64,000 bases of DNA from Chitinophagaceae bacterium (GTDB taxonomy: Bacteria > Bacteroidota > Bacteroidia > Chitinophagales > Chitinophagaceae), in contig JAGXRG010000012.1 in NCBI GenBank assembly GCA_018335935.1, positions 1 through 64,000 of the forward strand, in the 5' to 3' direction. This document shows, in pieces, positions 38,519 to 47,588 of this stretch. The notes beneath the pieces are model-generated. The model made no database searches. It was not told where the DNA came from and saw only the letters and a program-made list of their open reading frames with translations. Position 1 is the stretch's first letter. Each line of letters starts with the position of its first letter. Position numbers and translations under genes: made by a program.

Positions 38519-39799
38519 AGTTCTAAACTCTTCAAAAACGATGTTGTGTTCTTGTAACTTTTCTAAAACAGGTTGATAAATATTTCTACTTGTAGGAATT
38601 TGCAAGCCTTTCGAAGTAATTACTCCATCTAAAATTAACTCAGCAGCTATGCCTAGAGGCAATCCCACTGTTTTGGCCATTGCTGTTTCTGCATGATTAT
38701 CTCCTACTACTTTTAATAAACTTTTTAAGTGATGAGTTTTGTTTTCAATTTTATATTCAAATTCATGCAACATAATAATCATGTCTTTATCATTTTCCTG
38801 CAAGGCTAATTTAGATTCCATAATAAACTGCAAAACATCAACAGCAGCACAAAGACCTTTATTAATCATCGTTTCACCATCATACCAACCAAAATATTCT
38901 AATTGTTTATCAACTTGAGTAGTTAAATTAAACCTCTTTAAATGTTGTTGAAAAAAGTTTGCAAAAGTCAAATTATCCGTCTGATAAACCTTTTCTTCAT
39001 CGGTTAATTTAAGATCAACAATTTTCTTCCATCCTTTAATAAACTCAGGAAACCTCAGAGTAGTTCTGATGAAAGTTGAACAATTTTGTAAACCATAAAT
39101 AGGCCTGTAACTTAATGAATCTCTATTTGCGTAATAACCATATACTTCACCATTTGGCAATTGCAAAATATTTTGTGCATTAAATAAATCTTGGTACTTC
39201 AATATTTTTTCTTCATTGTCCTCTATAAAAATGGCACCAGAACTGCCTGCTAAAACTATGTTCCTTGGGTTCCATGTCAACTTATAGCACCAAGGATTAT
39301 TAATACTCTCGGGTGTCACTAATCCTCCACAGTGCGATTTAAATGAAGTAATTTGCCCTCTTTTACTTTTAATTTCATCAATAATTTGCATGGCACTCAT
39401 ATGGTCAATTCCAGGATCTAAACCCATTTCGTACAAAAACAATAATCCTTTTTCTTCAACTTGTTTTGAAAGGGTTTTTGTGGCTTCGTCAATATAAGAT
39501 GCAGTTAAAAGATTTTTATTAAACTGTAAACATGCTTTTGCTATAAGCATATGCAAATGAGGTGGCATTAAGGAAATAACAATATCTGCTTGCTGAACAA
39601 TTTTATTTTTTTCTTCTTCATTAAAAATATCTACAGTTTTTCCTTTAACTAATTCATGAACTCCAATTTTTGAATCAAGCAAATTCTTATCTCCATCAAT
39701 TATGGTTACCTTCCAATTCCTTTTTGTTGCAAGTATTTTAAGAAAATCAATTAACACAGTTGCTGATTTTCCAGCACCAAATAATACAATATGCTTCAT
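38516..39799 (-). CDS. saccharopine dehydrogenase-like protein
   Basis: A 427-residue NAD(P)-binding protein of the saccharopine dehydrogenase / LYS9-like family. The N-terminal Rossmann motif IVLFGAGKSATVLIDF is followed by DIVISLMPPHLHMLIA and YEMGLDPGIDHMSAM, a family signature, and by the C-terminal catalytic domain with GGLVTPESINNPWCYKLTW. In eukaryotes the family makes or cleaves saccharopine in lysine metabolism. In Bacteroidota the physiological reaction is not settled, so I keep the call general. The mRNA appears leaderless (box 4 nt upstream). Confidence 0.87.
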   Translation of the reverse strand: MKHIVLFGAGKSATVLIDFLKILATKRNWKVTIIDGDKNLLDSKIGVHELVKGKTVDIFNEEEKNKIVQQADIVISLMPPHLHMLIAKACLQFNKNLLTASYIDEATKTLSKQVEEKGLLFLYEMGLDPGIDHMSAMQIIDEIKSKRGQITSFKSHCGGLVTPESINNPWCYKLTWNPRNIVLAGSSGAIFIEDNEEKILKYQDLFNAQNILQLPNGEVYGYYANRDSLSYRPIYGLQNCSTFIRTTLRFPEFIKGWKKIVDLKLTDEEKVYQTDNLTFANFFQQHLKRFNLTTQVDKQLEYFGWYDGETMINKGLCAAVDVLQFIMESKLALQENDKDMIIMLHEFEYKIENKTHHLKSLLKVVGDNHAETAMAKTVGLPLGIAAELILDGVITSKGLQIPTSRNIYQPVLEKLQEHNIVFEEFRT

Positions 39800-39803
39800 G
39801 CAT

Positions 39804-39811
39804 CAAAAGTA
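39804..39811 (-). promoter_or_regulatory. -7 box TACTTTTG abutting saccharopine-dehydrogenase-like start (leaderless)
   Basis: Consensus box separated by 4 nt (atgc) from the ATG at 39799, in the 98-bp divergent spacer shared with pyrB. Confidence 0.65.
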
Positions 39812-39861
39812 GCATTACACAATTAATTCAATATTTTGTTTTGAAAATATTTTTAGGAGAG

Positions 39862-39869
39862 TACATTTG
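39862..39869 (+). promoter_or_regulatory. promoter of pyrB: TTG and -7 box TACATTTG
   Basis: Exact -7 consensus with a TTG element at 39841-39843, about 18 nt upstream, giving good Bacteroidota promoter spacing. It leaves a leader of roughly 25 nt. No pyrimidine attenuator is visible. Confidence 0.7.
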
Positions 39870-39897
39870 CAACAACAGTGCTTTTTTAAAAACTTAA

Positions 39898-40818
39898 ATG
39901 AAACTATCTACAAAGCATTTATTAGGAATAAAAGATTTACTGAAAGAAGATATTGAACTCATTCTTTCCACTGCAAAAGAATTTAAAGAAGTTTTACAAA
40001 GACCCATAAAAAAAGTTCCCTCACTTAGAGATAAAACAATCGTTAATCTTTTTTACGAAAACTCAACCAGAACAAGAATTTCGTTTGAATTGGCAGAGAA
40101 ACGATTAAGTGCAGATACTATTAACTTTTCTGCTTCAGGCTCTAGTGTTGATAAAGGTGAAACTTTATTAGACACAGTGAATAATATTTTAAGCATGAAG
40201 GTTGATATGGTGGTGATGAGGCATGCCTCAAGTGGTGCTCCTCATTTTTTAGCAAAGCACATTCCTGCAGTAATCATCAATGCTGGCGATGGCACCAACG
40301 AACATCCTACACAAGCATTATTAGATGCTTTTTCTATGATTGAAAAGTTTGGAACCTTAAAAGGATTACATGTTTCAATTGTTGGAGATATTATGCATAG
40401 TAGAGTGGCTTTAAGTAATATTTATTTGTTGAAAAAAATGGGTGCACATGTTACTGTTGTTGGACCACCTACTTTAATTCCAAAATATTTAACCGAAGCT
40501 TTTGATGTTAAAGTAGAATATGATATTAAAAAAGGTTTGCAAAATTGTGATGTTGCTAATGTTTTAAGAATACAACTAGAAAGACAAAATCAGCCTTTGT
40601 TTTCTTCTTTAAGAGAGTATAATTTAAGCTATGGTATTAGCAGAAAACTTTTAGATAGCTTAAACAAAGAAATTACCATTATGCACCCAGGCCCAATGAA
40701 TAGAGGTGTTGAAATAGATAGTGATATAGCAGACGGACACCAATCCATCATTTTAAACCAAGTTGAAAATGGTGTAGCAGTTAGAATGGCTGTATTGTAC
40801 TTATTAACTGATCAATAA
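39898..40818 (+). CDS. pyrB: aspartate carbamoyltransferase catalytic subunit
   Basis: Catalyses carbamoyl phosphate plus aspartate to carbamoyl aspartate in pyrimidine synthesis. The 306 residues show FYENSTRTRISFELA (carbamoyl phosphate site), the SGSSVDKGETLLDT loop, HPTQALLDAF and HPGPMNRGVEIDSDIADG near the C-terminus. No pyrI regulatory subunit is adjacent, so the enzyme is probably an unregulated trimer type. The stop is 2 nt from the convergent korA stop. Confidence 0.97.
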   Translation: MKLSTKHLLGIKDLLKEDIELILSTAKEFKEVLQRPIKKVPSLRDKTIVNLFYENSTRTRISFELAEKRLSADTINFSASGSSVDKGETLLDTVNNILSMKVDMVVMRHASSGAPHFLAKHIPAVIINAGDGTNEHPTQALLDAFSMIEKFGTLKGLHVSIVGDIMHSRVALSNIYLLKKMGAHVTVVGPPTLIPKYLTEAFDVKVEYDIKKGLQNCDVANVLRIQLERQNQPLFSSLREYNLSYGISRKLLDSLNKEITIMHPGPMNRGVEIDSDIADGHQSIILNQVENGVAVRMAVLYLLTDQ

Positions 40819-40820
40819 TT

Positions 40821-42668
40821 TTAGGCTATTTTTCCAATTACATCTATCAATTCTGTTTTAGTGATTGGAATTCCCATGATTTTATTATAAGGAATGGCAT
40901 CAATTAAGTACTGATCACGAATAATTTTTACTAATTGCCCGTTATTAATTTCTGGAATAATTACTTTTTCGAAATTATTTAATATTTCGCCTAAATTTTT
41001 GGGGAAAGGACGAATATATCTTAGGTGAGCATGACTCACAGATTTCCCTTGAGCTTGTAATGTTAACACTGCACTCTTAATAGCACCATAAGTACTACCC
41101 CACCCTAATACTAAAACTTTACCTTTTTCAGCTCCACTATCAATTTTTTGTAAAGGAATATAATCAGCAATTTTATCAACTTTAGCTTGGCGAATTTTAA
41201 CCATGTGCTGATGGTTATCTGAGTCGTAACTAATGTTTCCGGTAATATCTTCTTTCTCTAACCCCCCAATCCTGTGTTCTAGACCTGGAGTTCCTGGTAT
41301 TGCCCAAGATCGAGCCAATTTTTCATCTCGTTTATAGGGCATTAATTTTTCTTCACCTTCATCCAATCCTTTTTTAAAGTTTACTTTAATAGAATTCAAA
41401 TCTGCACTTTGAGGAAATTTCCAAGGTTCTGCACCATTGGCAATATATCCATCACTTAAAAAGATTACTGGTGTCATGTGTTGAACAGAAATTCTTGCAG
41501 CTTCATACACTGCTTCAAAGCAATCGCTAGGTGTAGATGCAGATATTACAGGCATTGGACACTCACCATTTCTGCCATAATACGCTTGCATTAAATCGCT
41601 TTGTTCTGTTTTTGTAGGAAGACCAGTTGATGGGCCACCTCTTTGTATATTTATTACAACTAAAGGAATTTCTAACATTACAGCTAATCCCATAGCTTCT
41701 GCTTTTAATGCCATACCTGGACCACTAGTTGTAGTTACACCTAATTGTCCACCATAACTTGCACCAATAGCAGAACAAATAGCTGCAATTTCATCTTCTG
41801 CCTGAAAAGTTCTTACACCAAAAGATTTGTATTTACTCAAATCGTGTAAAATATCTGAAGCTGGAGTTATTGGATAAGAACCTAAAAATAATGGCAACCC
41901 ACTTTTTTCACTAGCAGCAATTAAACCATAAGCTACAGCTTGATTACCCATGATACTTCTATATTTTCCTGGAGGAAGTTTTGCTTTTTGTACAGTAAAT
42001 TGTGTTGAGAAAGTTTCAGTGGTTTCACCATAATTATAGCCAGCTTGTAATACTTTAATATTACTTTCTAGTATCACTTCTTTTTTGCCAAATTTTTCTT
42101 TTAAGAAGTTGATGGTGTTGGTTAAATCACGATTATAAATCCAATAAATTAAACCCAAAACAAACATGTTTTTTGCCCTGTCCCTTTCTTTTACACCAAG
42201 TTCAGTAAAATCTTTTAATGCTTCTCTAGTTAATTTAGTTACATCTACTTTAATTAAATCATATCCTTCTAAGCTATTGTCTTCAATGGGATTCACTCCA
42301 TCTGCATAATTGGCTAGTCGCAAATTCTTACTATCAAACCCATCGGTATTAGCAATAATTTTACCCCCTTTTTTTAAACTTTTAAGATTTGATTTTAATG
42401 CTGCTGCATTCATTGCAACCAAAACATCACACAAATCACCAGGAGTAAATACTTTATTTGAAGAAAAATGAATTTGAAATCCACTAACACCTGCCATTGT
42501 TCCTTGAGGTGCTCTAATCTCTGCAGGAAAATCTGGAAATGTTGCCAAATCTATTCCTAATAATGCTGTGTTGTTGGTGAATTGTTGACCAGTAAGTTGC
42601 ATACCATCTCCACTATCGCCAGCAAATTTGATAACAACTTCTTCAATAATTTGTTCGTTAGAATTCAT
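40821..42668 (-). CDS. korA: 2-oxoacid:ferredoxin oxidoreductase subunit alpha (KorA type)
   Basis: The 615 residues fuse a gamma-type domain (about 1-190, KFAGDSGDGMQLTGQQF and FPDFPAEIRAPQGT) to the alpha/POR_N domain (SYPITPASDILHDLS, AEDEIAAICSAIGASYGG) and a C-terminal transketolase-like part. This layout is typical of 2-oxoglutarate:ferredoxin oxidoreductase KorA. The beta subunit that binds thiamine pyrophosphate and the Fe-S cluster is not next to it on either side, unlike the usual korAB operon. Confidence 0.92.
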   Translation of the reverse strand: MNSNEQIIEEVVIKFAGDSGDGMQLTGQQFTNNTALLGIDLATFPDFPAEIRAPQGTMAGVSGFQIHFSSNKVFTPGDLCDVLVAMNAAALKSNLKSLKKGGKIIANTDGFDSKNLRLANYADGVNPIEDNSLEGYDLIKVDVTKLTREALKDFTELGVKERDRAKNMFVLGLIYWIYNRDLTNTINFLKEKFGKKEVILESNIKVLQAGYNYGETTETFSTQFTVQKAKLPPGKYRSIMGNQAVAYGLIAASEKSGLPLFLGSYPITPASDILHDLSKYKSFGVRTFQAEDEIAAICSAIGASYGGQLGVTTTSGPGMALKAEAMGLAVMLEIPLVVINIQRGGPSTGLPTKTEQSDLMQAYYGRNGECPMPVISASTPSDCFEAVYEAARISVQHMTPVIFLSDGYIANGAEPWKFPQSADLNSIKVNFKKGLDEGEEKLMPYKRDEKLARSWAIPGTPGLEHRIGGLEKEDITGNISYDSDNHQHMVKIRQAKVDKIADYIPLQKIDSGAEKGKVLVLGWGSTYGAIKSAVLTLQAQGKSVSHAHLRYIRPFPKNLGEILNNFEKVIIPEINNGQLVKIIRDQYLIDAIPYNKIMGIPITKTELIDVIGKIA

Positions 42669-42691
42669 AAATCCAGATTTTGTGCTTGCTA

Positions 42692-42699
42692 CAAATATA
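42692..42699 (-). promoter_or_regulatory. -7 box TATATTTG for korA
   Basis: Exact consensus 23 nt before the korA ATG, in the 115-bp divergent spacer shared with the deacetylase gene. Confidence 0.6.
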
Positions 42700-42760
42700 G
42701 AAAACTAGTGAAACCAAAAAACTAATTTAAAACAGTAAACCAAATAATCTTTAATAGTTA

Positions 42761-42768
42761 TAGTTTTG
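42761..42768 (+). promoter_or_regulatory. -7 box TAGTTTTG for polysaccharide deacetylase gene
   Basis: Consensus box 15 nt before the ATG at 42784. Confidence 0.55.
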
Positions 42769-42783
42769 CTATAGTCTACCTAT

Positions 42784-43680
42784 ATGAAACTGAAACGAAA
42801 AGTCATTCAATATCCAATTTCCATCTTTTTATTATGTAATTTTTTTATGTCTTGTGAATACGAGTCAGAAAAAAAAGAAATAATATCTGATGTTGTAACA
42901 ACAGAAATTGACTCCTCATTAGATCAAAACAGAATAAGACCTATAATATTAAACCCTGTTTTTGATAGCATTGAGCGTATAAAAATTTCTGAACCACATA
43001 TTATGGACACATCAAAAAAGTATATTTATTTAACTTTTGATGATGGCCCACAACATGGTACTGTTGCTTGTTTCGACTTATGCAAAGAACTTAATGTAAA
43101 AGCAACTTTTTATATGGTTGGCTTTCACGCTTCATCTGTAAACCTTAGAAATATTATAAGAGAAATTGATAATAATTATCCGCAAACATTATTAGCAAAC
43201 CATAGTTTTAGTCATGCTAGAAATAAATACCACTTTTTTTACAATAATGATTCACTTGCAACTGCAGATTTATTGTATGCACAGGAAATGCTAAAGGTTC
43301 CCTTTAAAATAATTCGGTTGCCTGGTAGTAACTCTTGGGTTTTAAAAGAAAAGTTTAAGGCAGAGCCTTTGGCTAAAAAAGTTTGCAAAAAATTAGACTC
43401 ACTAGGTTATAACATCATTGGCTGGGACTTGGAATGGAATTTCAATTCATCTTCAAATCCAATACAAAGTGCTGATGAAATGATTGCCAAAGTATATTCA
43501 AAATTTCAAAAAAACAACTTGATGACTAAAAATCATTTAATGATTTTAACCCATGATAGAATGTTCAGAAATTCGAATTTTACTGACTCACTCAAAAAAT
43601 TTATTACAGTGTTGCAACTAGATAGCAATTTTGTTTTTGAAACTAGTGATCATTATCCTGGGTTAAAGTCGTTGCAATAA
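42784..43680 (+). CDS. polysaccharide deacetylase (NodB homology) lipoprotein
   Basis: A 298-residue exported protein. The N-terminus ends FFMSC with Cys24, a lipoprotein signal. The NodB domain begins at about residue 78 with TFDDGP at 84-89 (catalytic Asp and metal Asp) and continues with the metal-binding HSFSH motif and RLPGSN. The Trp/Asp motif GWDLEW and the final histidine motif ILTHD are also visible, so all catalytic motifs are kept. It should remove N- or O-acetyl groups from a cell-wall or extracellular polysaccharide; the substrate is unknown. Confidence 0.9.
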   Translation: MKLKRKVIQYPISIFLLCNFFMSCEYESEKKEIISDVVTTEIDSSLDQNRIRPIILNPVFDSIERIKISEPHIMDTSKKYIYLTFDDGPQHGTVACFDLCKELNVKATFYMVGFHASSVNLRNIIREIDNNYPQTLLANHSFSHARNKYHFFYNNDSLATADLLYAQEMLKVPFKIIRLPGSNSWVLKEKFKAEPLAKKVCKKLDSLGYNIIGWDLEWNFNSSSNPIQSADEMIAKVYSKFQKNNLMTKNHLMILTHDRMFRNSNFTDSLKKFITVLQLDSNFVFETSDHYPGLKSLQ

Positions 43681-43717
43681 AAAATTCATTTTAACTTTAC
43701 ATTTTTAAAAATCACAA

Positions 43718-43725
43718 TATATTTG
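43718..43725 (+). promoter_or_regulatory. -7 box TATATTTG for Bax-inhibitor homologue
   Basis: Exact consensus 20 nt before the ATG at 43746. Confidence 0.6.
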
Positions 43726-43745
43726 TTACAATAAAAATTACAATT

Positions 43746-44519
43746 ATGGCTTTTTTCGAATCAAGCAATCCAACCCTTTCTGAAAAGGTATTTAAAAAGA
43801 ATAGTTCAGCTTATCAAGACATTGATAATGTAATGACAGTTAGAGGCACCATGAACAAATTTGGTTTCTTAATGTTAATGGTTGCTGCTGCTGCAACGTA
43901 TACATGGCAATTGTATTCACAAAATAATCCTTCATTAATGAGTACATTAATGTGGGTGGGTGTTATTGGTGGATTAGTTGTTGGTTTAGTTATATCATTT
44001 AAACCACAATGGTCGCCTTTTTTAGCTCCAGCTTATGGTATTTTAGAAGGTTTTTTTGTGGGTGCCATTTCTGTTGTTTTAAATGAAGCTTTTGCAGAAA
44101 AATTTCCTGGATTAATCATTAGTGCTGTGGGTTTAACCATTGCAGTAGGCTTAGCCATGTTTTTATTATATAATTTTAAAGTAATTAGACCTACTCAACG
44201 TTTTAGAAGTATTTTAATGAGTGCTACTTTAGGTATTGGCTTATTCTATGTAGTAAGTATTGTTTTAAGATTATTTGGCGTTAACATGCCATTTATGAAT
44301 TTTGGTGATGGTAGTATTTTAGGGATTGGTATCAGTTTGTTTATTGTGGCTATTGCTGCTTTGAATTTAATTTTAGATTTTGAAAGAATTGAAGTAGGTG
44401 CTGAACATGGTGCTCCAAAATATATGGAATGGTATAGTGCTTTTGGTTTATTAGTTACAATTATTTGGTTATATATAGAAATTCTTAGACTCTTAAGTAG
44501 ATTCTCGAGCAGAGATTAG
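43746..44519 (+). CDS. Bax inhibitor-1/YccA family membrane protein
   Basis: A 257-residue inner-membrane protein with about seven hydrophobic helices. The N-terminal cytoplasmic stretch (MAFFESSNPTLSEKVF) and the core YGILEGFFVGAISVVLNE place it in the YccA / Bax1-I branch that is common in Bacteroidota. Members are linked to ion leak and control of membrane proteolysis, but no function is fixed for this branch. It stands as a single gene with its own promoter and a strong terminator. Confidence 0.9.
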   Translation: MAFFESSNPTLSEKVFKKNSSAYQDIDNVMTVRGTMNKFGFLMLMVAAAATYTWQLYSQNNPSLMSTLMWVGVIGGLVVGLVISFKPQWSPFLAPAYGILEGFFVGAISVVLNEAFAEKFPGLIISAVGLTIAVGLAMFLLYNFKVIRPTQRFRSILMSATLGIGLFYVVSIVLRLFGVNMPFMNFGDGSILGIGISLFIVAIAALNLILDFERIEVGAEHGAPKYMEWYSAFGLLVTIIWLYIEILRLLSRFSSRD

Positions 44520-44539
44520 TACAATTTGTTTTCATAAAG

Positions 44540-44568
44540 AAATGCCTCACAAATTGTGAGGCATTTTT
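44540..44568 (+). terminator. bidirectional terminator between Bax-inhibitor gene and dus
   Basis: Stem aatgcctcaca / tgtgaggcatt with a 3-nt loop, A-rich left flank and T-rich right flank. It lies between convergent stops at 44519 and 44584. Confidence 0.88.
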
Positions 44569-44583
44569 ATTGGGCTAAATATG

Positions 44584-45621
44584 TTAAATAGGACAAGTTT
44601 GATGATAGTTAATATTCTCTTGATACACTCTTTCAAACTCATATCCCTTATAAACTTTTTCTACTTCATTCAATATATTATACACTTCATCAATATCTGA
44701 AGTGGTAACCAATTTTAATCTGTATTCTTTAATATTTGGTAGCCCTTTTAAATAGTTGGTGTAATGGGTTCTCATTTCATTTAATCCCACTCTATGACCT
44801 TTCCAATCTAAGCTTAATTGTAAGTGTTTTTTACAAACTGCAACTCTTTCTTCAACTGTTGGGGGAGGTAACTCTTCTCCTGTTTGTAAAAAATGTTTAA
44901 TTTCTCTAAATATCCAAGGATAGCCAATTGCAGCACGACCAATCATTATTCCATCCACATCAAACCTTTTTTTATACTCAGCAGCTTTTTGTGGACTATT
45001 AATATCTCCATTACCAAAAATGGGAATTTGAATTCGAGGATTATTTTTTACTTTAGAAATCAAAGTCCAATCTGCTTCGCCTTTATACATTTGGCTTCTT
45101 GTTCTTCCATGAATAGCTAAGGCTTTAATACCCACATCTTGCAATCTTTCTGCAACTTCTTCAATATTTTTCGAACTGTCATCCCAACCTAATCTGGTTT
45201 TTACTGTTACAGGTAAACTTGTGCTTTTTACACAAGCTTCAGTTAAGCGAACCATCAAATCAATATCTTTCAATACTCCAGCTCCAGCACCTTTTGCTAC
45301 TACTTTTTTTACAGGACAACCAAAATTTATATCCAATAAATCGGGCTGAACAGCATCTACAATTTTAGCACTCATAGCCATTGCATCTTCATCACCACCA
45401 AAAATTTGAATGCCTATTGGTTTTTCGTAATCAAAAATGTCTAATTTTTTTCTACTTTTAATAGCATCACGAATTAATCCCTCACTACTGATGAATTCAG
45501 TATACATTAAATCTGCACCATTATCTTTACACACTGCTCTAAATGGAGGATCACTAACGTCTTCCATAGGTGCTAATAATAAAGGAAATGTAGGTAATGT
45601 TATGTTCCCTATTTTTACCAT
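44584..45621 (-). CDS. dusB: tRNA-dihydrouridine synthase
   Basis: FMN enzyme that reduces uridines in the tRNA D-loop. The 345 residues form a TIM barrel beginning LLLAPMEDVSDPPFRAVC, with IQIFGGDEDAMA, INFGCPVKKVVAKGAGAG (containing the catalytic cysteine) and AIHGRTRSQMYKGEADW, and a C-terminal helical tRNA-binding domain. The sequence is DusB-like, but subfamily assignment by eye is tentative. A TAACTTTG -7 box lies 29 nt upstream. Confidence 0.93.
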   Translation of the reverse strand: MVKIGNITLPTFPLLLAPMEDVSDPPFRAVCKDNGADLMYTEFISSEGLIRDAIKSRKKLDIFDYEKPIGIQIFGGDEDAMAMSAKIVDAVQPDLLDINFGCPVKKVVAKGAGAGVLKDIDLMVRLTEACVKSTSLPVTVKTRLGWDDSSKNIEEVAERLQDVGIKALAIHGRTRSQMYKGEADWTLISKVKNNPRIQIPIFGNGDINSPQKAAEYKKRFDVDGIMIGRAAIGYPWIFREIKHFLQTGEELPPPTVEERVAVCKKHLQLSLDWKGHRVGLNEMRTHYTNYLKGLPNIKEYRLKLVTTSDIDEVYNILNEVEKVYKGYEFERVYQENINYHQTCPI

Positions 45622-45650
45622 CTATTTAAATCTTAAATTAAAATAAGCTG

Positions 45651-45658
45651 CAAAGTTA
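45651..45658 (-). promoter_or_regulatory. -7 box TAACTTTG for dus
   Basis: Exact consensus 29 nt before the dus ATG, in the 84-bp divergent spacer shared with the CPBP protease gene. Confidence 0.6.
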
Positions 45659-45705
45659 AGCTAAGTATACCATGTAGCAGATTTGCAACAATAAATTAAC
45701 ATCTT

Positions 45706-46650
45706 ATGTTCGATAATCAACCCAAAATCAGCAACTTTGGACAATTTGGAATTTTAATTGCACTCTTTGGAGCAGGAACCATAATAGCCGTAATCATTCA
45801 AACTCTCTTTGCTTTGTCAATGGTGAATTTAAGTGAAATGATGAGTGGAAATGGTAAGGCACTTTTAGAAGCAATAGCCTTACCACAGAATGTAAACAAA
45901 GTAAGATGGATGCAATGTTTAGGCACTTTTGCTATGATGTTTTTACCTGCTTTTTTCTTTGCACTCATTGTTAGCAAACAGCCTTATAAATATTTAGGTT
46001 TATCAAAATCTGCTCATCTAAATCAGATTTTAATAGTTATTGGTATTTCTATTACTGCACTTTTTTTAAGTGGAGGTTTAGGCGAGCTTAATAAAATTAT
46101 ACCTATTCCTCAAAACTGGGCAGCTAAGTTTAAAGCAATGGAAGATACTTATGCAGAACAAGTAATGATAATTGCTAGCATGAAAACTTTTGGTGATTAT
46201 TTAATATCGATATTAATGATTGCTATTTTACCTGCTCTTTTTGAAGAATTGTTTTTTAGAGGTGCTTTACAACAATTTTTAGTGAGTTGGTTTAAAAATG
46301 CTCATGTGGCAATATTAGTAACAAGTATATTGTTTAGTGTAATTCACTTTAGCTACTATGGTTTTTTACCAAGATTGGCTCTGGGATTAATGTTGGGTTA
46401 TATTTTCTACTTCAGCAAAAATATATGGCTTAATATTTTAATGCATTTTATTAATAATGCTGTTGCTATTACAGCTTTATATTTTACAAGTGTTAAAGGT
46501 GGAGATGTTAAAAAAGCAATGGATGAAAGTTATCCTCTTTGGGTTGCAATTGTTACTTTAGTTATTGTTTTGTATTTATTTAAATTATATAAAGCTGCTT
46601 GTACTAAACATCAATCAGAACAATCAAATAATCTTGTAAATATTGATTAA
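45706..46650 (+). CDS. CPBP family intramembrane metalloprotease
   Basis: A 314-residue multi-spanning membrane protein of the CAAX protease / bacteriocin-processing (Abi) family. The three active-site motifs are all present: EELFFRG (EExxxR), FSVIHFSYYG (FxxxH) and LMHFINNA (HxxxN). It probably cleaves membrane protein substrates, which are not identifiable. It is followed after 2 nt by cdsA, so the two genes are almost certainly co-transcribed. Confidence 0.9.
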   Translation: MFDNQPKISNFGQFGILIALFGAGTIIAVIIQTLFALSMVNLSEMMSGNGKALLEAIALPQNVNKVRWMQCLGTFAMMFLPAFFFALIVSKQPYKYLGLSKSAHLNQILIVIGISITALFLSGGLGELNKIIPIPQNWAAKFKAMEDTYAEQVMIIASMKTFGDYLISILMIAILPALFEELFFRGALQQFLVSWFKNAHVAILVTSILFSVIHFSYYGFLPRLALGLMLGYIFYFSKNIWLNILMHFINNAVAITALYFTSVKGGDVKKAMDESYPLWVAIVTLVIVLYLFKLYKAACTKHQSEQSNNLVNID

Positions 46651-46652
46651 CA

Positions 46653-47543
46653 ATGGCATTAAACTTAAGCACTTTAAAAACCAGAAGTCTAACAGCTATA
46701 TTTTTTGTAGTGATTATGCTTGCTGGATTATTGTACAATTATTGGTCATTCTTTTTTCTATTTAGCATCATACATTTTGGATGTTGGGTAGAATATTACA
46801 AATTATTGGGCTTGATTGATGCAGGCTCTAAGAAAGTCCATTTACTAGACAAGATAGTAACTCTGATTGGTGGTTGGGGATTTATGCTGATGATGATAAA
46901 TCAAAATTTTGAATACTTAAATATTTTTACATATAGTATAGGAAAATGGGTAATGATTATTGCAGTTATTGAAATAACTATATCGAACATTTTTTTAGGA
47001 GGTAAGAATAAACTTAAAAACTTCTTTTTCACTTTATTAGGATTCGTTTATATATCTCTAAGTTTTGGACTAATGATTAGCCTTAGAAATCATGGAATGA
47101 TTTTTAAAGGACAAACACTATTCTTAGATTTTGGTTTTGCTTTACCGCTTCTTTTAATTGTTTCAATTTGGATTAACGATACAATGGCTTATATTGTTGG
47201 TTCTTTGATTGGCAAAAATCCTTTGTCTTCTATCTCTCCGAAAAAAACTTGGGAGGGAACAATTGGTGGAGCTGTTTTATGTGTTTTGATCATTAGCAGT
47301 TTGGTGTATTTTTATTTCGATAAATCTTTATTGAGTTTAGCATTAATAGTTTCAAGCATTGCAGCAATTTTTGGAACAATGGGTGATTTATTAGAAAGTA
47401 AATTAAAGAGAATGGCTAATGTTAAAGATAGTGGTAGCTTTATGCCAGGACATGGTGGATTTTTAGACAGATTCGATTCTCTTTTAATTGCAACTCCAAT
47501 GGTATGGATTGCATTAAAAATTTTTACTGAATTTTTGAACTAA
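46653..47543 (+). CDS. cdsA: phosphatidate cytidylyltransferase
   Basis: Makes CDP-diacylglycerol from phosphatidic acid and CTP, the branch point for phosphatidylethanolamine and acidic phospholipids. The 296 residues have about eight membrane segments and the CdsA signature near the C-terminus, spanning SPKKTWEGTIGG, GDLLESKLKRM.NVKDSG and PGHGGFLDRFDSLL. Translation may be coupled to the CPBP protease gene (2-nt gap). Confidence 0.95.
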   Translation: MALNLSTLKTRSLTAIFFVVIMLAGLLYNYWSFFFLFSIIHFGCWVEYYKLLGLIDAGSKKVHLLDKIVTLIGGWGFMLMMINQNFEYLNIFTYSIGKWVMIIAVIEITISNIFLGGKNKLKNFFFTLLGFVYISLSFGLMISLRNHGMIFKGQTLFLDFGFALPLLLIVSIWINDTMAYIVGSLIGKNPLSSISPKKTWEGTIGGAVLCVLIISSLVYFYFDKSLLSLALIVSSIAAIFGTMGDLLESKLKRMANVKDSGSFMPGHGGFLDRFDSLLIATPMVWIALKIFTEFLN

Positions 47544-47588
47544 GCCTGCAGAACTTAAAATAAATTTTAATACTTAAAAAATTACAAA

